Shown: positions 62,091 through 64,000 of the stretch, in pieces
Position numbering within the stretch: the stretch's first letter is position 1
Layout of the letters: every line of letters starts with the position of its first letter
Source of the DNA: Epiperipatus broadwayi
Lineage: Eukaryota > Onychophora > Udeonychophora > Euonychophora > Peripatidae
Direction: 5' to 3'
Assembly (NCBI GenBank): GCA_028023455.1
Contig: JAQFVV010000183.1
Location: 806,001-870,000, forward strand
Length of the DNA stretch: 64,000 nucleotides
Notes under the pieces: generated by a model
What the model saw: only the letters and a program-made list of their open reading frames with translations
Databases searched by the model: none
Told to the model about the DNA's origin: nothing
Position numbers and translations under genes: made by a program

Positions 62091-64000
62091 GAGAAGACAA
62101 TGAGACATCTATTAATTATGATTATATTAAAATATACATAAATATGGCTGTAATATATGTGGAAGAAGTGGAGGAAAAAGGGAATTCGAACTACTCAATA
62201 AGTTAAACAATAAAGATAGTTTAATATAATGGAAAATTATTTATATACATTTAAAATTCAAGTACATTAGTATGTGTGTGAATGAGCAAGCGGTAGACAA
62301 TTATATAGTGTCATTCACGCTAGTTTCTAATATGATCTTTATTAGCTAAGTATATATTACAAATAAACACACATCTTTGGTGGGTCTAGTATTAAAATGC
62401 CAATCAGATTAGAAAGAAGTTACACAAAATTAATATTAACGCTTTGACTTATGGTTCAGAAACCTGGCGACTAATATATATTAGGGGAGCGTTCTGAAAT
62501 TCATTATACATATAAATACATTTGAAAACATTTGAATCTATTTGAAAACATACTTGAAAATGACATAATATTTAATGAGAAATTATTTTAACAATAATAA
62601 TAAAATGAACGCTTTATTTTTCCCCAAGGCACATAGATAAATAGATATATAAATTACGATGGTGGGATTGAATAAGACTGAAATAAATTAATATAATAGA
62701 AATGGCATTTAGATATATATTTTAAACAAAGCTAATTTTAATATTAAAGCATTAAAACAGGATCATGAAGCAAAAGAAATACTAAATACTAAGAAGTTTG
62801 TGGTGCTGACATAGTAGCCTAGAATAACTAAAAGGAAAAGGTCGTGCTTCTGGATGAAAAACGAAATCCCACACTCCCATTTTGGGTAGTGCTTAGAGAG
62901 AGAAAGTGGATCGGCATGACGTGACCCAGCGTTTTACTGGTATAACCGACGTGAGAGGCCTTTTATCCACGAAGTAAATATGCATAGCGTGTGCCAGACT
63001 TTGGGTCACCGCTAAATGCATTTTATATGGAATAAATGGTCCTGGGTAGCTTCATCTATCCTCAGGACAAGACTTAAGAAGAAATCTATGGGTTCGAACT
63101 TTGTCGTAACCCCCAGATTAAGAAGCACATATATATAAAAACACGAAGATAGGCTAAATGACAGAAACGCAATGAATGATATCACTAAAAAAAAACAACA
63201 TTGAATACATTTTACAGCTTCAAAATAAATGACCCTTTATGTAAATACTTTAACATGCAATGCAATTATAATATATATATAGGGAATATTTAGATTTAAT
63301 AAAATATACGTTAAAATTTGACTTAGCAAAAGAAACATAAAAGATTCACCCCCATCCCTTTTCTGATATTTAAAATAAATAAATCCCACTTTCGTGATTT
63401 TTATAATAACTGAAATATATAAATACGGTAGTTGATATTTTAAGCATACATTTTAAGAGTATATAAAAAAAACTAGCAGTTATATATATATATAAAACAA
63501 TTAAGTCACCTTATTTTAGAATTAAATAAATAATATTTTATAAGATTTCAAAGCGTTAATTTGTTTTAACTTTGAATTCACACCGGTAGAAAATTCAGAG
63601 TTAAACAAATATATATTATATTAGAACATAAATAAAATGTTGGTACGTAAAACAATCTGGCGATTGTATAAATTAATAATGCATTGTTTTAAATGGACGT
63701 TAATAACTTGCTTCGTGAATTTTACTTAAAAATGACAAAAGATTTTTATAAATAAAAAAAAATCGCCAGTTTGTTTGAGATTAGCAAATTAATAAAAAAA
63801 CATACATATATAATCAAGTAATAAATAATTACAAATAATTGACCCACTAACGTTAAAGAGCATATAAGAGAGAATTAAATTTATATAAATTATTGAAGAG
63901 CAAATTACATGTTATTGATATATATAAAAAAAAGGCAAAGTTAAAAAATACATGAGAAGAGATCTTGAAAGATTATTTAGACTAAGTTTAGTTTCAATGG
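62091..64000. other. AT-rich, small LINE fragment, no gene
   Basis: 62445-62480 encodes NALTYGSETWRL, a typical LINE RT C-terminal motif, in a very short stretch. 62840-63120 is less AT-rich ('ggcatgacgtgacccagcg'), with no recognised product; it may be a decayed repeat. The remainder to 64000 shows nothing. Confidence 0.45.

Overview
This window looks like AT-rich, gene-poor nuclear DNA from an invertebrate animal. There are no operons or Shine-Dalgarno sites and no convincing host exon. It is packed with long microsatellites and eukaryotic retroelements: Penelope-like elements (PLEs) with GIY-YIG endonucleases, an RTE-clade LINE and two other LINE types. The mix fits an AT-rich lophotrochozoan such as a mollusc, but the species cannot be settled from the sequence alone.

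Layout. 1-5000: short inverted-repeat elements, several carrying hammerhead-ribozyme cores. 5270-9800: two copies of a (ATT)n-tailed LINE on the minus strand. 10526-11511: about 1 kb of GATA repeat. 12222-16550: a 4.3 kb head-to-head palindrome of two nearly identical PLE copies; one arm is an open 660-codon frame. 16671-19983: an almost intact RTE LINE inserted in (TA)n. 20000-31200: AT-rich DNA with foldback elements and a hAT-like element. 31690-35010: a decayed RTE copy interrupted by a 1.4 kb TIR transposon. 38100-38950: a long-TIR element. 39418-41400: a second, frameshifted PLE family. 42162-42735: a tandem hammerhead element. 45430-46010: a mariner pseudogene. 46138-53300: PLE fragments, including a PLE-derived tandem monomer and a second head-to-head PLE pair. 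55541-55898: a hammerhead element with a perfect 17-bp target duplication. 56000-60170: a third, badly decayed LINE type. 60690-61000: an RTE 3' end. 61541-61611: a tRNA-Gly-like sequence.

How it fits together. The most interesting signal is a set of short non-coding repeats (called here HH-A, HH-B and HH-C/D) that share one RNA layout: stem I, CUGANGA, hairpin stem II, GAAA, a tiny self-complementary stem III, NUH, stem I. They occur in inverted (head-to-head) or tandem (about 420-475 bp) arrangement. HH-B copies have 13-17 bp target-site duplications, which fits retrotransposition and not a cut-and-paste MITE. The PLE copies here are also arranged head-to-head, and one family carries a slightly decayed hammerhead fold in its 3' region. 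Known biology (PLEs with hammerhead motifs; retrozymes as non-autonomous hammerhead retroelements) suggests that the short elements are mobilised by PLE-type proteins. That link is inference.
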